Source: Phenylobacterium montanum
GTDB taxonomy: Bacteria; Pseudomonadota; Alphaproteobacteria; Caulobacterales; Caulobacteraceae
NCBI RefSeq assembly: GCF_018135625.1
Contig: NZ_CP073078.1
Span: 3,938,501 to 4,002,500 of the forward strand
DNA length: 64,000 nucleotides
Direction of reading: 5' to 3'
In this document: piece after piece, positions 37,901 to 45,614 of the stretch
How positions within the stretch are numbered: the stretch's first letter is position 1
Layout of the letters: the number at the start of each line of letters is the position of its first letter
The notes under the pieces: generated by a model
Database searches by the model: none
Seen by the model: only the letters and a program-made list of their open reading frames with translations
Told to the model about the DNA's origin: nothing
Program-made: the position numbers and the translations under genes

Positions 37901-40656
37901 CCGGCGCCGGCGCCGGCCTGGGTGCTGACCTGGACAAGCGCGCTCTTGGTGGCGCTTGCGGTGTCGTCGAAGGTCACGCCCGAATAGGCCGTGCCGCCTG
38001 CGCCGCCCACGCCGCTGTCGCTGCTGCCGCCGTTGCCGCCGTAGGTGTTCTGGGTCAGGTAGAGGTTGCCGTTATTGGTCACGCCGGTGACGCCGTTGGA
38101 CAGCGAGACCGATGCGCCGGCGCCGCCCGTCGCGCCGGTGTAGCCGGCGCCGCCCGCGCCGCCGTATTCATAGGCCGCGGCTCCGGAACTGCCCGAACCG
38201 CTGGCGGTGATCTTGGACGAGGCCTGGGCGGCCCCGCCGGTCCCGCCGGTCTTGCCGGCGCCCTCGGCATAGCCCCCGGCCCCCCCATAGCCGTAGCTGG
38301 TCATCGACACGGTCACGCCCGTGGCGACGCCGGTGGAGTAGCCGTTGGCCCCTGCGCCGCCGTTGGCCGCGGTGGACGAGCCGCCGCCGCCGCCGGTAGC
38401 GTAGGAATAGCCCTGGATCGTGTGGGCTCCGGTCAAGGTGAGGTTGGAGAAGCCGTTGGCGCCGGCGCCGCCGTTGGAGCCGCTGTTGCCGCCGCCGCCG
38501 CCGCCGCCGGTCCCCGAGACGCTGGCCCAGAGCAGGTTGCTCTGGTTGGCGTTGGCGGTGTCGTCGAAGGTCAGGGTCGAATTGGCGCTGCCGGCCGTGC
38601 CTGTCGTCCCGCCGTAGGTCCCGCCGCCGGCGCCGCCATTGGCGTTCTGGGTCAGGTAGAGGCTACCGCCGTTGGTGGATCCGCCGACCGTGCTGCTCAG
38701 GTTGCTCCCGGCCCCGGCCCCGCCATTGGCGGAATCGTAGCCCGTGCCCCCTGAGCCGCCGTTGCGAGTCGCGGTGGCGCTGGCGCTGCCGGCGCTGCTC
38801 GTTGTCGCTGTAGCCGACGCGCTGGAAATCCCGCCGGCGCCGCCGACCTTGCCGACGCCGTCGCCGTAGCCGCCGGCGCCGCCGGAGCCCGTCGCCGTGG
38901 CGCTGACATTGCCGGTGCCCGTCGCCTTAGCGCTCGAGGTGCCATTGCCGCCTGCGCCGCCGCTTGCGTTGCTGCCGCTGGAGCCGCCAGAGCCGCCCTG
39001 AGCGCTGGCGCCCGAACTTTCACCGACACCGCCGAGGATCGTCGAGTTCGCCGTCGCGTTGCCGCCGACGCCGCCGACGCCGCCGGCATTGGCCGCGCCG
39101 CCGTAGCCCCCGCCGGCGGTCGCCCCGATCTGCACCGTGCCGACACCCTTGACGGTGTCGTTGGCGGTCGCGCCCCCGCCGCCCCCGCCGTTCGCGCCCG
39201 CGCCGCCCGCGCCGCCATAGGCGTTGGTGTTGGCGTTGACGAGGCCGCTCTTATTGGTGTTGGCCGTGTCGTCGAACGTCAGGTTGGACGTCGCCGTCCC
39301 GGCCACGCCAGCGGTGTTGGACTGGCTGCCGCCCGCGTTGCCGCCCTGGGCCTGCTGGGTGAAATAGAGGTTGCCGCCATTGGTCGAGCCGGAGACTGCG
39401 TTGGTCATGCTGCTGTTGGCGCCGGCGCCGCCATTGGCGCCGCTATAGCCGTAGCCGCCCGAGCCGCCCACCTGGTAGGCCGCGACGCTTGAAGTGCCCG
39501 AGCCGCTCGAAGTGCCCTTCGCCGTTGCTGCCGCGACGCCGCCGGCGCCGCCGGTCTTGCCGGATCCTTCAGCGTAACCGCCGTTGCCGCCGCCGACATT
39601 GTTCTGCACCGTGACGTTCAGGCCCGTCGCCGTGTCCGAACCCGTCGCCGCGCCGCCGGCCGAACCGGAGCCGCTGGTGGTGGCCGAACCGCCATTGCCG
39701 CCGCCCACCGAAACATAGGCGTTGACCTGGCCGGTTCCGGTCAGGTTGAGCGAGGAGGCGCCGGTCCCACCAACGGCGGGGTTTCCGCCGCCGTCGCCAT
39801 TGCCGCCGCTACCGCCGGACGCGGACAGCGAACCGTAGACCAGAGCGCTCTGCGTGGCGTTGGCGGTGTCGTTGAAGGTCAGGTTGTCGGTCGCGTTGCC
39901 GCCCACGGCCGCGGCCCCTCCAGCGGAGCTGCCGCCGTTGCCCGCGTCGCTGGTCTGGTACAGATAGAGGTTGCCGGCGTTGGTCTTGCCAGTGACCGCA
40001 TTGGTCATGGAGCTGTTGCCGCCCGCGCCGCCATTGGCGCCGCCGTAGCCATAGCCGCCGTTGCCGGAATACTGGTTCGCCGTGGCGGAGGAGGAACCGC
40101 TGGCGCTGGAATTGACGCTGGCTGTCGCGGTGGCCACGCCGCCCGCCGCACCCGATCCGCCCGATCCCTGGCCATAGCCGCCATTCCCGCCGTGGGCGTT
40201 CGCTGTCGCGGTCCCTGCGCCGCTGGCGTTGGTGACGGTCGCGCCGGCCGTGCCGGTGGCGCCGACCCCGCCGTTGGCCCCGGCCCCGTTGGGCGAACCC
40301 GTGCCAGGCGCGCCTGCGCCCCCGCCGCTGCCGCCGTAGGCGGTGGTCGTGGCGCTGGTCGCTGAGCCCGAACTGGTCGTGGTCGAGGCCGTCGCGGTCG
40401 CCGCGCCGCCAGAGGCGCCGGCTCCCGCATTGCCGCCCGCACCCGTATAGACGCCGCCGCTCTGCGGGCCGTTGGCGCCGCTGCCGCCGTAGCCGCCGGT
40501 GCCGCCCGTGGCTTCGGCGCTGTTTGTGGTGTCGGCCGAAGCCGTATTGGTCGCGGTCGCGCCGCTGGCTGGCCCGCCTGCCGTTCCGGACTGTCCTGGC
40601 GTAGAGCCGTTGGTCCCGTTGGTCCCGTTGGTCCCGGTGATGGACACGTCCGACAT
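34921..40656 (-). CDS. Giant Gly/Ala/Ser/Thr-rich modular repeat protein (1911 residues)
   Basis: ATG at 40656, preceded by GGGAGG; an earlier in-frame ATG at 40689 would add 11 residues. The N-terminus NGTNGTNGS is followed by about 1,600 residues of GGNGG / GGAGG / YGG blocks, then a less repetitive C-terminal region of about 250 residues (FFGLAELGGAHS, LYADGTDIIHQT) ending in SHMVLAPAA. Seven modules each contain a TNAVTG-x-TNGG motif and, further on, LTFDDTANTNKSALV or variants. There is no Sec signal peptide, so secretion would be non-classical, for instance by type I export (inference). It resembles the annotated class of beta-strand-repeat or PGRS-like proteins; it may be a surface or matrix protein. 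It lies just outside the island. Confidence 0.8.
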   Translation of the reverse strand: MSDVSITGTNGTNGTNGSTPGQSGTAGGPASGATATNTASADTTNSAEATGGTGGYGGSGANGPQSGGVYTGAGGNAGAGASGGAATATASTTTSSGSATSATTTAYGGSGGGAGAPGTGSPNGAGANGGVGATGTAGATVTNASGAGTATANAHGGNGGYGQGSGGSGAAGGVATATASVNSSASGSSSATANQYSGNGGYGYGGANGGAGGNSSMTNAVTGKTNAGNLYLYQTSDAGNGGSSAGGAAAVGGNATDNLTFNDTANATQSALVYGSLSASGGSGGNGDGGGNPAVGGTGASSLNLTGTGQVNAYVSVGGGNGGSATTSGSGSAGGAATGSDTATGLNVTVQNNVGGGNGGYAEGSGKTGGAGGVAAATAKGTSSGSGTSSVAAYQVGGSGGYGYSGANGGAGANSSMTNAVSGSTNGGNLYFTQQAQGGNAGGSQSNTAGVAGTATSNLTFDDTANTNKSGLVNANTNAYGGAGGAGANGGGGGGATANDTVKGVGTVQIGATAGGGYGGAANAGGVGGVGGNATANSTILGGVGESSGASAQGGSGGSSGSNASGGAGGNGTSSAKATGTGNVSATATGSGGAGGYGDGVGKVGGAGGISSASATATTSSAGSASATATRNGGSGGTGYDSANGGAGAGSNLSSTVGGSTNGGSLYLTQNANGGAGGGTYGGTTGTAGSANSTLTFDDTANANQSNLLWASVSGTGGGGGGGNSGSNGGAGANGFSNLTLTGAHTIQGYSYATGGGGGSSTAANGGAGANGYSTGVATGVTVSMTSYGYGGAGGYAEGAGKTGGTGGAAQASSKITASGSGSSGAAAYEYGGAGGAGYTGATGGAGASVSLSNGVTGVTNNGNLYLTQNTYGGNGGSSDSGVGGAGGTAYSGVTFDDTASATKSALVQVSTQAGAGAGGGGATGKLGATATATNTITGANAVNSYSTATGGSGGSGTSGAGAGAGGGEGRSFVLGGTNVSSQATGNGGTGGSGASSGGNGGYGGYGYSHATGKGTGSVTVQAWGYGGNGGAGYGSGHVAGYGGGGGANAAAYSTGGNASASVLRQAGSGGVGYNGANGGAAGGSYLTNAVTGYSNGGTLGLSQNAIAGSGGATYGGTAGAGGQAVSNLTFDDTTNFYRASQVTTYSYATGGTGGAGQSAASGGAGGTAIANDTITGSNLYLDDEAAGGNGGSANGSGFTGGAGGLATSSATAKASGSGSTTLYSYETGGTGGTGYNNAKGGAGANIAMSNTVTGYTNGGTLSMTQRAAGGAGGYSYGSTGGAAGSATSNLAFDDTANTTKSATVNVSNQAYGGTGAYGATTTAGGNASATSTIKGAQTVNSSVTANGGGGGAGPSGAAGSAGGAGTGKSTITGGTTVTSTVSASGGAGGAGGSGASGGAGGTGTATAVATGVTATANAYGYGGNGGSGDGSGKTAGAGGQSAVSASANSSGSGGGSAAVYRYGGAGGTGTNSANGGAGAYSFVTNAVTGSTNGGTLSLTQYSHAGDGGASYGGTAGAGGAGTSNLTFNDSSNTNKSANVDTYVTAYGGNGGAGHSGSNGGAGGAGSATVAVTGTAAVYVATGVTGGNGGSADSPGTVGAGGSATANTTATAGTSVTASSSATGGFGSTGGAAVANTTATGTSGNVYANAATSDTAGHLLTAGTAAASAVVGGASTAQASVAFGGGAPSFTAGAQSVAVETLAPSGSATSAVLAANSNISSAFGASPVFFGLAELGGAHSSTGTTGQGITSQIAFTADLTQLASRHDLIVGFYNGTSTGSGFSSATLDLYADGTDIIHQTFTTVGSLVTYFTNHAVDLGSLSSGGLSGNTLTFQAVLTITENTAGSSFDGALIIGDPPPTAAASQSTTTSSKTSLFSQYAAAGLGSHAGETGPIAFRGAEPTSHMVLAPAA
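36170..40008 (-). repeat. Seven-module internal repeat of the glycine-rich protein
   Basis: The TNAVTG-x-TNGG-x-L motif recurs seven times, with copies beginning near 39971, 39371, 38661, 38064, 37360, 36875 and 36170. Spacing alternates about 600, 710, 597, 704, 485 and 705 bp, so modules appear to come in long/short pairs. Each copy is followed by a conserved LTFDDTANTNKSALV-like strand. The surrounding DNA is dominated by GCC/GGC/CCG triplets. Confidence 0.75.
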
Positions 40657-41190
40657 AGCAGCCTCCCGTTCCTGGCTGGCGAAAAGCACTCAGGCATTGA
40701 CAATCGTCAGGTCGGCGCGATGCAACGAATACTCACAAGCGGATTCGCCTGGGACGAGAATCCAATTACACGCGCTTAACGCACCCATAACAGCCGGTTG
40801 AGTGACTATTATGTGACCTACGCCACACTTTACTGGTAGAGGCGAACATTGGCCTAAGACGATCTACTACTTCAATCTAGACCGCCGCTTTGCCAGCGAC
40901 AACGCGCCCAGCCCCGATTGAGCGCAAAAACAACCTTGGCCTTTGGCGGGGTCAGAAGGTTAACAAACCCTGATATATCAATGTTATTCAGCGCAAGGCC
41001 GGCCCCGCCCGGGTCAGGCATCACGGCCTTGTGATTTCGCGCGCCGCGCGCGATCGCCGCCGACCACGCCTTCAGGCCGCGGCCGCCATGCTAGCAGAAG
41101 CTGACGATCCGATGGCCGATTTCGCAAAATCGCCGCCACCCTGGCGTGCAGAACAGCCAAGCTCGGGGCGTTTGAATTTTTCTTGAACGA
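40657..41190. other. Chromosomal gap without a supported gene
   Basis: About 530 bp with no convincing reading frame on either strand. It contains a candidate TGTGA-N6-CCACA palindrome at 40812-40827 and AT-richer tracts near 40960-41000 (ttaacaaaccctgatatatca). It is the upstream region of the glycine-rich gene and abuts the left end of the integrated island. Confidence 0.6.
40812..40827. promoter_or_regulatory. Candidate CRP/FNR-type palindrome upstream of the glycine-rich gene
   Basis: TGTGA-CCTACG-CCACA differs from the TGTGA-N6-TCACA consensus at one base. It lies 156 bp upstream of the ATG at 40656. One such match can arise by chance, so this is a weak call. Confidence 0.3.
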
Positions 41191-41207
41191 TGGCGCACTC
41201 GACAGGA
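41191..41207. repeat. Left attachment site (attL) core
   Basis: TGGCGCACTCGACAGGA, a 17-bp exact copy of the CCA end of tRNA-Arg(CCG) present at 59003-59019. Flanking bases differ on both sides, giving the limits of identity. This is a fragment of the tRNA 3' end, not a second gene. Confidence 0.88.
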
Positions 41208-41324
41208 GACGTACTATCTTCCGCCGTCCGCCGCTATCGGCCGACAGAAGCGACGGGTATATAAAGAGAAAATTCCGACCTCGATCGCTTTCGACCGCTA
41301 TTCGCCGCGCTCATCCGGGTGTAA

Positions 41325-41344
41325 TGTTGGGGTAATCGTTAGGG
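41325..41344 (+). repeat. Candidate integrase arm-type site, left end
   Basis: TGTTGGGGTAATCGTTAGGG, matching 17 of 20 positions with 58925-58944 at the right end, same orientation. It lies between attL and the integrase start. Paired imperfect repeats near both ends fit arm-type binding sites of a tyrosine integrase. Confidence 0.55.
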
Positions 41345-41366
41345 CAACAAATGCGGGAGGTTGCTG

Positions 41367-42641
41367 TTGGGGGCGCACACAACCCGGACGCTCAACCGGC
41401 TTGCGCCGGCCAAGATCAAGACGCTGAACACGCCGGGCCGACACAGTGACGGGGGCGGCCTCTATCTCGTGATCGAGCCGACCGGCTCCAAGCGCTGGGC
41501 CTTCATCTTCCGCTGGAAACCGCACAAGGGGGTGAAGGGGCCGGGCAAGCTTCGCGAGATGGGGCTGGGCTCGTTCAACGCTGTCAGCCTCGCTAGGGCT
41601 CGGGAGAAGGCCGCCGAAGCCCGTGGCCAGGTCGCGGACGGCATTGACCCGATCGCAGCCCGCAAAGCCGCTCAGGAGGTCCCGACCTTCGGTGAGGCGG
41701 CGGACGCCTTCATCAAGGCCAGGTCATCTGAGCTGCGCAGCGCGAAGTCCGTGGCTCGCTGGGAGCGCGCGCTGAAAACCTACGCCGCCGATCTGCGTCC
41801 GATCAGCATCGACGCCGTGACCACGGATGACGTGCTCGGGGTGCTGAACAAGATTTGGACTACGAAGCCGGAAAGCGCCCAAAAGGCGCGAGGCGTGATC
41901 GAGGCCGTGCTCGATGCCGCCAAAGCGAAGGGCCATCGCCAGGGCGAGAACCCCGCGCGCTGGAAAGGCCACCTGGACCACCTTCTGCCGCGCCGTCAGA
42001 AGCTCAGCCGAGGCCATCACGCGGCCATGCCGTATGCGGACGTGCCGGCATTCGTCGGCGAGCTGCGCCAACGCGAGGCCACGGCCGCTTTGGGGCTGGA
42101 GTTCCTGATCCTTACCGCAGCCAGGTCCGGCGAGGTGCTGGGCGCTCACTGGGGAGAAATCGACCTCAAGGCGAAGGTTTGGACGGTCCCGGCCGGCCGA
42201 ACCAAGGGCGGCCGTGAACACCGTGTCCCGCTGTCGCCTCGCGCCGTCGAAATCCTGGAAGCCGTCGCCAAGATCAAGACCGGCGACCATGTGTTCCCCG
42301 GCCAGGTCAAAAAGCCGGCGAAGGAGGGCGAAGAGCCGCAGGACGCGCCGCTGTCGACCATGGCGTTCGAAATGCTGCTGCGCCGCATGAAGCGGGAGAT
42401 CACCACGCACGGGTTCCGCAGTTCGTTCCGCGATTGGGCGGGCGAAGCGACCAGCTTCCCGCGCGAGCTGGCCGAGGCGGCGCTGGCCCACACGGTGGGC
42501 GACGAGACGGAACGTGCGTATCGGCGGGCCGACGCTCTGGAGCGCCGCCGCAAGATGATGGACGCCTGGGCTGGCTACTGCGAGCCCAAGGAGACGGGAT
42601 CAAATGTGCGGCCGATGGCGCGGGGGGCGGCCAAAGCGTGA
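41367..42641 (+). CDS. P4-type tyrosine recombinase/integrase
   Basis: 424 residues from TTG 41367, with GGGAGG ending 6 bp before it (TTG 41361 is too close to the ribosome site). An N-terminal DUF4102-like domain (SDGGGLYLVIEPTGSKRW) is followed by the SAM-like core-binding domain. The catalytic residues are R253 (LTAARSGEVLG), H348 and R351 (THGFRSSFRDWA), H375 (LAHTVGD) and Y385. It catalyses integration and excision at the tRNA-Arg site. The next gene overlaps it by 4 bp. Confidence 0.95.
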   Translation: MGAHTTRTLNRLAPAKIKTLNTPGRHSDGGGLYLVIEPTGSKRWAFIFRWKPHKGVKGPGKLREMGLGSFNAVSLARAREKAAEARGQVADGIDPIAARKAAQEVPTFGEAADAFIKARSSELRSAKSVARWERALKTYAADLRPISIDAVTTDDVLGVLNKIWTTKPESAQKARGVIEAVLDAAKAKGHRQGENPARWKGHLDHLLPRRQKLSRGHHAAMPYADVPAFVGELRQREATAALGLEFLILTAARSGEVLGAHWGEIDLKAKVWTVPAGRTKGGREHRVPLSPRAVEILEAVAKIKTGDHVFPGQVKKPAKEGEEPQDAPLSTMAFEMLLRRMKREITTHGFRSSFRDWAGEATSFPRELAEAALAHTVGDETERAYRRADALERRRKMMDAWAGYCEPKETGSNVRPMARGAAKA

Positions 42642-43291
42642 CCGACCATTCGGAGGAGCTGCCGTTTTCGATCGTGGTCGAGCGGGCCCAGGCCTCACTT
42701 CGCCGCGCAACCGAACCTCGATATGAAGTGCCAGAGGGCAAGGGCATGGGGTCTGCCGTCCTTGTCGATCCGGGCCCCGATGAACTTCGCCAATGGTGGG
42801 CAGCCGCAGCGGCCCTGTTCCGGCAATATGCGCGGCGTCGCAGTGCTAACCCGCCCGAAGATGTGGCCATCCCAGCCAATATGGCCCTTTTAATTGCGAC
42901 CCTGGCAGGGGACCTTTCGCTAGGCAGGCTGTCGGCTGCTTTGACCGACGTGACGGCCACGGGGCGACCGCCGATCGGAGAGCTTGAGGCTGCAGATATC
43001 GGGATGGCCGTTGCCTACAGGCGAGCGGCCAGTCCCATTGGCCTGGTGCTCGACGGGCGTCACGTGATTATCGAGGACCTCGCGCCCATCAAAACCCTGT
43101 CGCGATGGTTCCGCGTCGATCGACGGACGGTCCAGCAATGGCTGCAAGATTTCGAGCCGGCCTGCCCGCCTGGGCCGCTCACCCCAGAGATCCTGACCTC
43201 TCTCACTCGCAAAGCTGCCGCGCGATACAGCGCTGACCGGCCGGGGAAGATACGGGCCTCACGAGACGCCATAGGGGGTGGTGGCAACTAG
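42638..43291 (+). CDS. Hypothetical island protein with a C-terminal helix-turn-helix-like segment
   Basis: 217 residues from GTG 42638, overlapping the integrase stop in GTGA. The N-terminus is acidic. A segment near residues 160-185 (PIKTLSRWFRVDRRTVQQWLQDF) reads like a helix-turn-helix. No family recognised. Tight coupling to the integrase suggests a function in recombination or its control, for example as an excision partner (inference). Confidence 0.65.
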   Translation: MTDHSEELPFSIVVERAQASLRRATEPRYEVPEGKGMGSAVLVDPGPDELRQWWAAAAALFRQYARRRSANPPEDVAIPANMALLIATLAGDLSLGRLSAALTDVTATGRPPIGELEAADIGMAVAYRRAASPIGLVLDGRHVIIEDLAPIKTLSRWFRVDRRTVQQWLQDFEPACPPGPLTPEILTSLTRKAAARYSADRPGKIRASRDAIGGGGN

Positions 43292-43375
43292 TCGGTTTTC
43301 CTCATCTGCCAGCAATCCCCCTGGCCGCGCACGTTCGCTGGAGTTCGAAACCCTCCAGCCAAAAGGCGCGATGAT

Positions 43376-43564
43376 ATGCTCAATTCCTCCGATGCTCCCA
43401 CCAAGGAGGCCTATCGCATCAGCGAGGCCTCCGCTGCCTACGGGCTGGGAAAGACCAAGCTCTATGAGCTGATCTCCAGCGGCCAGCTCCCTTCGATCAA
43501 GGTCGGCCGCCGCCGGCTCGTCCTGCGCAGCGGCCTGGACGCCCTCATGAAGGGGGCCGCGTAG
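43376..43564 (+). CDS. AlpA/excisionase-like MerR-type DNA-binding protein
   Basis: 62 residues. The helix-turn-helix YRISEASAAYGLGKTKLYEL followed by ISSGQLPSIKVGRRRLVLRS is the standard small excisionase/AlpA pattern in which a wing binds DNA. Such proteins control excision or island gene expression. A strong hairpin directly follows the stop. Confidence 0.85.
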   Translation: MLNSSDAPTKEAYRISEASAAYGLGKTKLYELISSGQLPSIKVGRRRLVLRSGLDALMKGAA

Positions 43565-43568
43565 AGCC

Positions 43569-43841
43569 ATGGCCCATACGAAAGAGCCCGCCGACGGTGC
43601 GAACGTCGGCGGGCTCTCCAAATGCGTTCAGCTTGGCGGCGAACGCGGGAAAGCTACCGCCATTCAACCCGTCCCTCAAGCCCGGCTTCCCGGCTGGCAG
43701 GACCCGGCCCAGCTCCAGCTGGCGGCTCTGCGCAATGCGGCGGTCGCCGGACACATCGGGGGCCATGCCGGCGCGGCCCTGTTGCGCCTCGCGGCGGCCT
43801 ACGCCAGCCGAGCGATCGGCGGGGAGGTTTCCCTTGGCTGA
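43569..43841 (+). CDS. Small hypothetical island protein
   Basis: 90 residues from ATG 43569, but this start lies inside the 43584-43616 hairpin region, so initiation may be further downstream. The C-terminal half LAALRNAAVAGHIGGHAGAALLRLAAAYASRAIGGE is an Ala-rich helix and looks genuine. Unknown function. Overlaps the following gene by 8 bp. Confidence 0.45.
   Translation: MAHTKEPADGANVGGLSKCVQLGGERGKATAIQPVPQARLPGWQDPAQLQLAALRNAAVAGHIGGHAGAALLRLAAAYASRAIGGEVSLG
43584..43616. terminator. Strong 13-bp hairpin after the AlpA-like gene
   Basis: GAGCCCGCCGACG (43584-43596) and CGTCGGCGGGCTC (43604-43616) pair perfectly around a 7-base loop. On the minus strand the stem is followed by TTTCG, on the plus strand there is no T tract. 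It may terminate or attenuate transcripts in either direction, or sequester the start of the downstream ORF. Confidence 0.6.
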
Positions 43842-44166
43842 CGCGCGCTATCCGGAGCACCCCGGACTCAAAGGGCCGTCCGACACTGGGCCGGCCGCTG
43901 CGGCCTCGTTCGCACCGAAGGCTAAGACCATCCGTGAACGGACCCTGCTTGAACTGGAGCGTGGACCTGCCACTGCGGAGCAGGTCGCCGAGCGCCTGGG
44001 GCTGCACTTCATGATCGTGCGGGCTCGCTGCTCTGAGCTGCGGGCGCTGGGCCTGGTCGCCGACAGCGGCGAGCGTGGCGCTGGAGCGCTTGGCGGCCGG
44101 GTCATCGTCTGGCGGGCCACGACGGCGGCCGAGCGCGAGGCCTTCAGCAGGGTGGAGGCGAAATGA
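43834..44166 (+). CDS. Winged-helix DNA-binding-like island protein
   Basis: 110 residues from TTG 43834, which has GGGGAGG about 6 bp upstream. The segment IRERTLLELERGPATAEQVAERLGLHFMIVRARCSELRALGLVADSG is a winged helix of the type found in phage regulators. Its stop overlaps the helicase start by 4 bp (ATGA). It probably regulates replication genes. Confidence 0.62.
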   Translation: MADARYPEHPGLKGPSDTGPAAAASFAPKAKTIRERTLLELERGPATAEQVAERLGLHFMIVRARCSELRALGLVADSGERGAGALGGRVIVWRATTAAEREAFSRVEAK

Positions 44167-45614
44167 CCATCGCCCCCGCTCTGCGCCTGGTGGACGAGGA
44201 GCTGCCCGCGGCGGCTCCTCACAACCTCGACGCCGAACAGGCGTTGCTCGGTGTCCTGCTGTTCGACAATGCGCAGCTCGACGAACTGCCCGACCTCGAC
44301 GCCGCCGCCTTCTATGAACCGACGCACGGCCGGATCTTCGCCAGCGCCCAGTACCTGATCGCGAGCGGGCTTCGCGCCGATCCGATCAGCGTTTCGGAGC
44401 GCCTGAAGGCCGACTCTGGCCTCGCCGAGCTGGGCGGCCAGGGCTACCTGGTCGATCTGGTGGACCACGCGCCCCCGGCCCTCACGGCGCGGCAGAACGC
44501 CGGCATCGTCGCCGACAATGCTCAGCGGCGCGAGCTGATCCGCATCGGCGAGGAAATGGCGGAAGCCGCCAGGACCGATCAGGAGCGCAGCGGGCGTGAG
44601 CACGTCGAAGCCGCCGAGCAGGCGTTGTTCGAACTGACCAAAGGTGCGTCTAGTCGCGGCGGGTTCCAGGGCGTCGGCGTGTTCGTTGATCGAGCGCTGG
44701 AGCTGGCGGACGAAGCCTTCGGCCGCGACGGTGGCCTCGCCGGGATCGCTACCGGCCTGATCGACCTGGACCAGGTTCTGGGCGGCCTGCACCGCTCCGA
44801 CCTGATCATCCTGGCGGCCCGGCCGTCCATGGGAAAGACGGCCCTGGCCATGAACATCGCCCGCCACGCGGCGGCGGGCGGTGTGCCGACCGGCGTGTTC
44901 TCCTGCGAGATGTCGGGGGAACAGTTGGTGACCCGCCTTCTCGCCGAAATCTCGGCGATCTCCAGCGACCGCGTGCGGCGCGGCGACATCGACTTGTGCG
45001 AGCGCGGCCGGCTGCGCGACGCTGGGGCGGAAATGCGCTCGCTCCCGCTCCACATCGACGCCTCGGGCGGCCTCTCGCTGACCCAGCTCGTGACGCGAGC
45101 CCGCCGGCTCAAGCGACGCCATGGGCTCGGGCTGATCGTCGTCGACTACCTGCAACTCATGTCGGCCGGCGGTGGTCGCCGTGAGAACCGCGTCCAGGAG
45201 GTCTCCGAGATCACCATGGGCCTGAAGGCGCTGGCGAAGGACCTGGACGTGCCGATCCTCGCCCTGTCGCAGCTCTCGCGCCAGGTCGAAGCCCGTGAGG
45301 ACAAGCGTCCCCAGCTCTCGGACCTGCGCGACAGCGGCTCGATCGAGCAGGACGCCGACGTGGTCATGTTCCTGTACCGCGAAGCCTACTACCTGGCTCG
45401 CCGTGAGCCGCGGGAAGGCACATCCGAGCACCTGGATTGGGAGGCGCGCCTGGATGAGGTCGCGCACCTGGCCGAGCTGATCATCGCCAAGCAGCGCCAT
45501 GGCCCGATCCGCACTGTGAAGCTGCACTACAGCGACGAACTGACGAAATTCTCCAACCTGGCGCGGGCCGCCCTGCATTCGACGCGCGCGTTCGATTTCA
45601 GCGGGGGCGAATGA
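44163..45614 (+). CDS. Replicative DNA helicase, DnaB type
   Basis: 483 residues, full DnaB length. The N-terminal domain begins PHNLDAEQALLGVLLFDN. Walker A is ARPSMGKTALAMN, Walker B is GLIVVDYLQLMS, and the arginine-finger/H4 region contains LSQLSRQVEAREDKRPQLSDLRDSGSIEQDADVV. It unwinds DNA at the element origin. Overlaps both neighbours by 4 bp. Confidence 0.93.
   Translation: MTIAPALRLVDEELPAAAPHNLDAEQALLGVLLFDNAQLDELPDLDAAAFYEPTHGRIFASAQYLIASGLRADPISVSERLKADSGLAELGGQGYLVDLVDHAPPALTARQNAGIVADNAQRRELIRIGEEMAEAARTDQERSGREHVEAAEQALFELTKGASSRGGFQGVGVFVDRALELADEAFGRDGGLAGIATGLIDLDQVLGGLHRSDLIILAARPSMGKTALAMNIARHAAAGGVPTGVFSCEMSGEQLVTRLLAEISAISSDRVRRGDIDLCERGRLRDAGAEMRSLPLHIDASGGLSLTQLVTRARRLKRRHGLGLIVVDYLQLMSAGGGRRENRVQEVSEITMGLKALAKDLDVPILALSQLSRQVEAREDKRPQLSDLRDSGSIEQDADVVMFLYREAYYLARREPREGTSEHLDWEARLDEVAHLAELIIAKQRHGPIRTVKLHYSDELTKFSNLARAALHSTRAFDFSGGE

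Noticed and set aside
34870-38754. Long plus-strand frames (736 and 489 residues) opposite the glycine-rich gene
   Set aside because: They mirror the GCC/GGC triplet repeats and have Ala/Gly/Arg-only composition with no domains; the minus-strand frame has a ribosome site and an uninterrupted 1911-residue reading.
36170-40008. A CRISPR array suggested by the repetitive glycine-rich region
   Set aside because: Repeats are long, in-frame coding modules of 480-710 bp with amino-acid conservation, without short unique spacers or cas genes nearby.
41191-41207. A second tRNA-Arg gene at the left island end
   Set aside because: Only 17 bp of the tRNA 3' end are present, so this is an attachment-site duplication.
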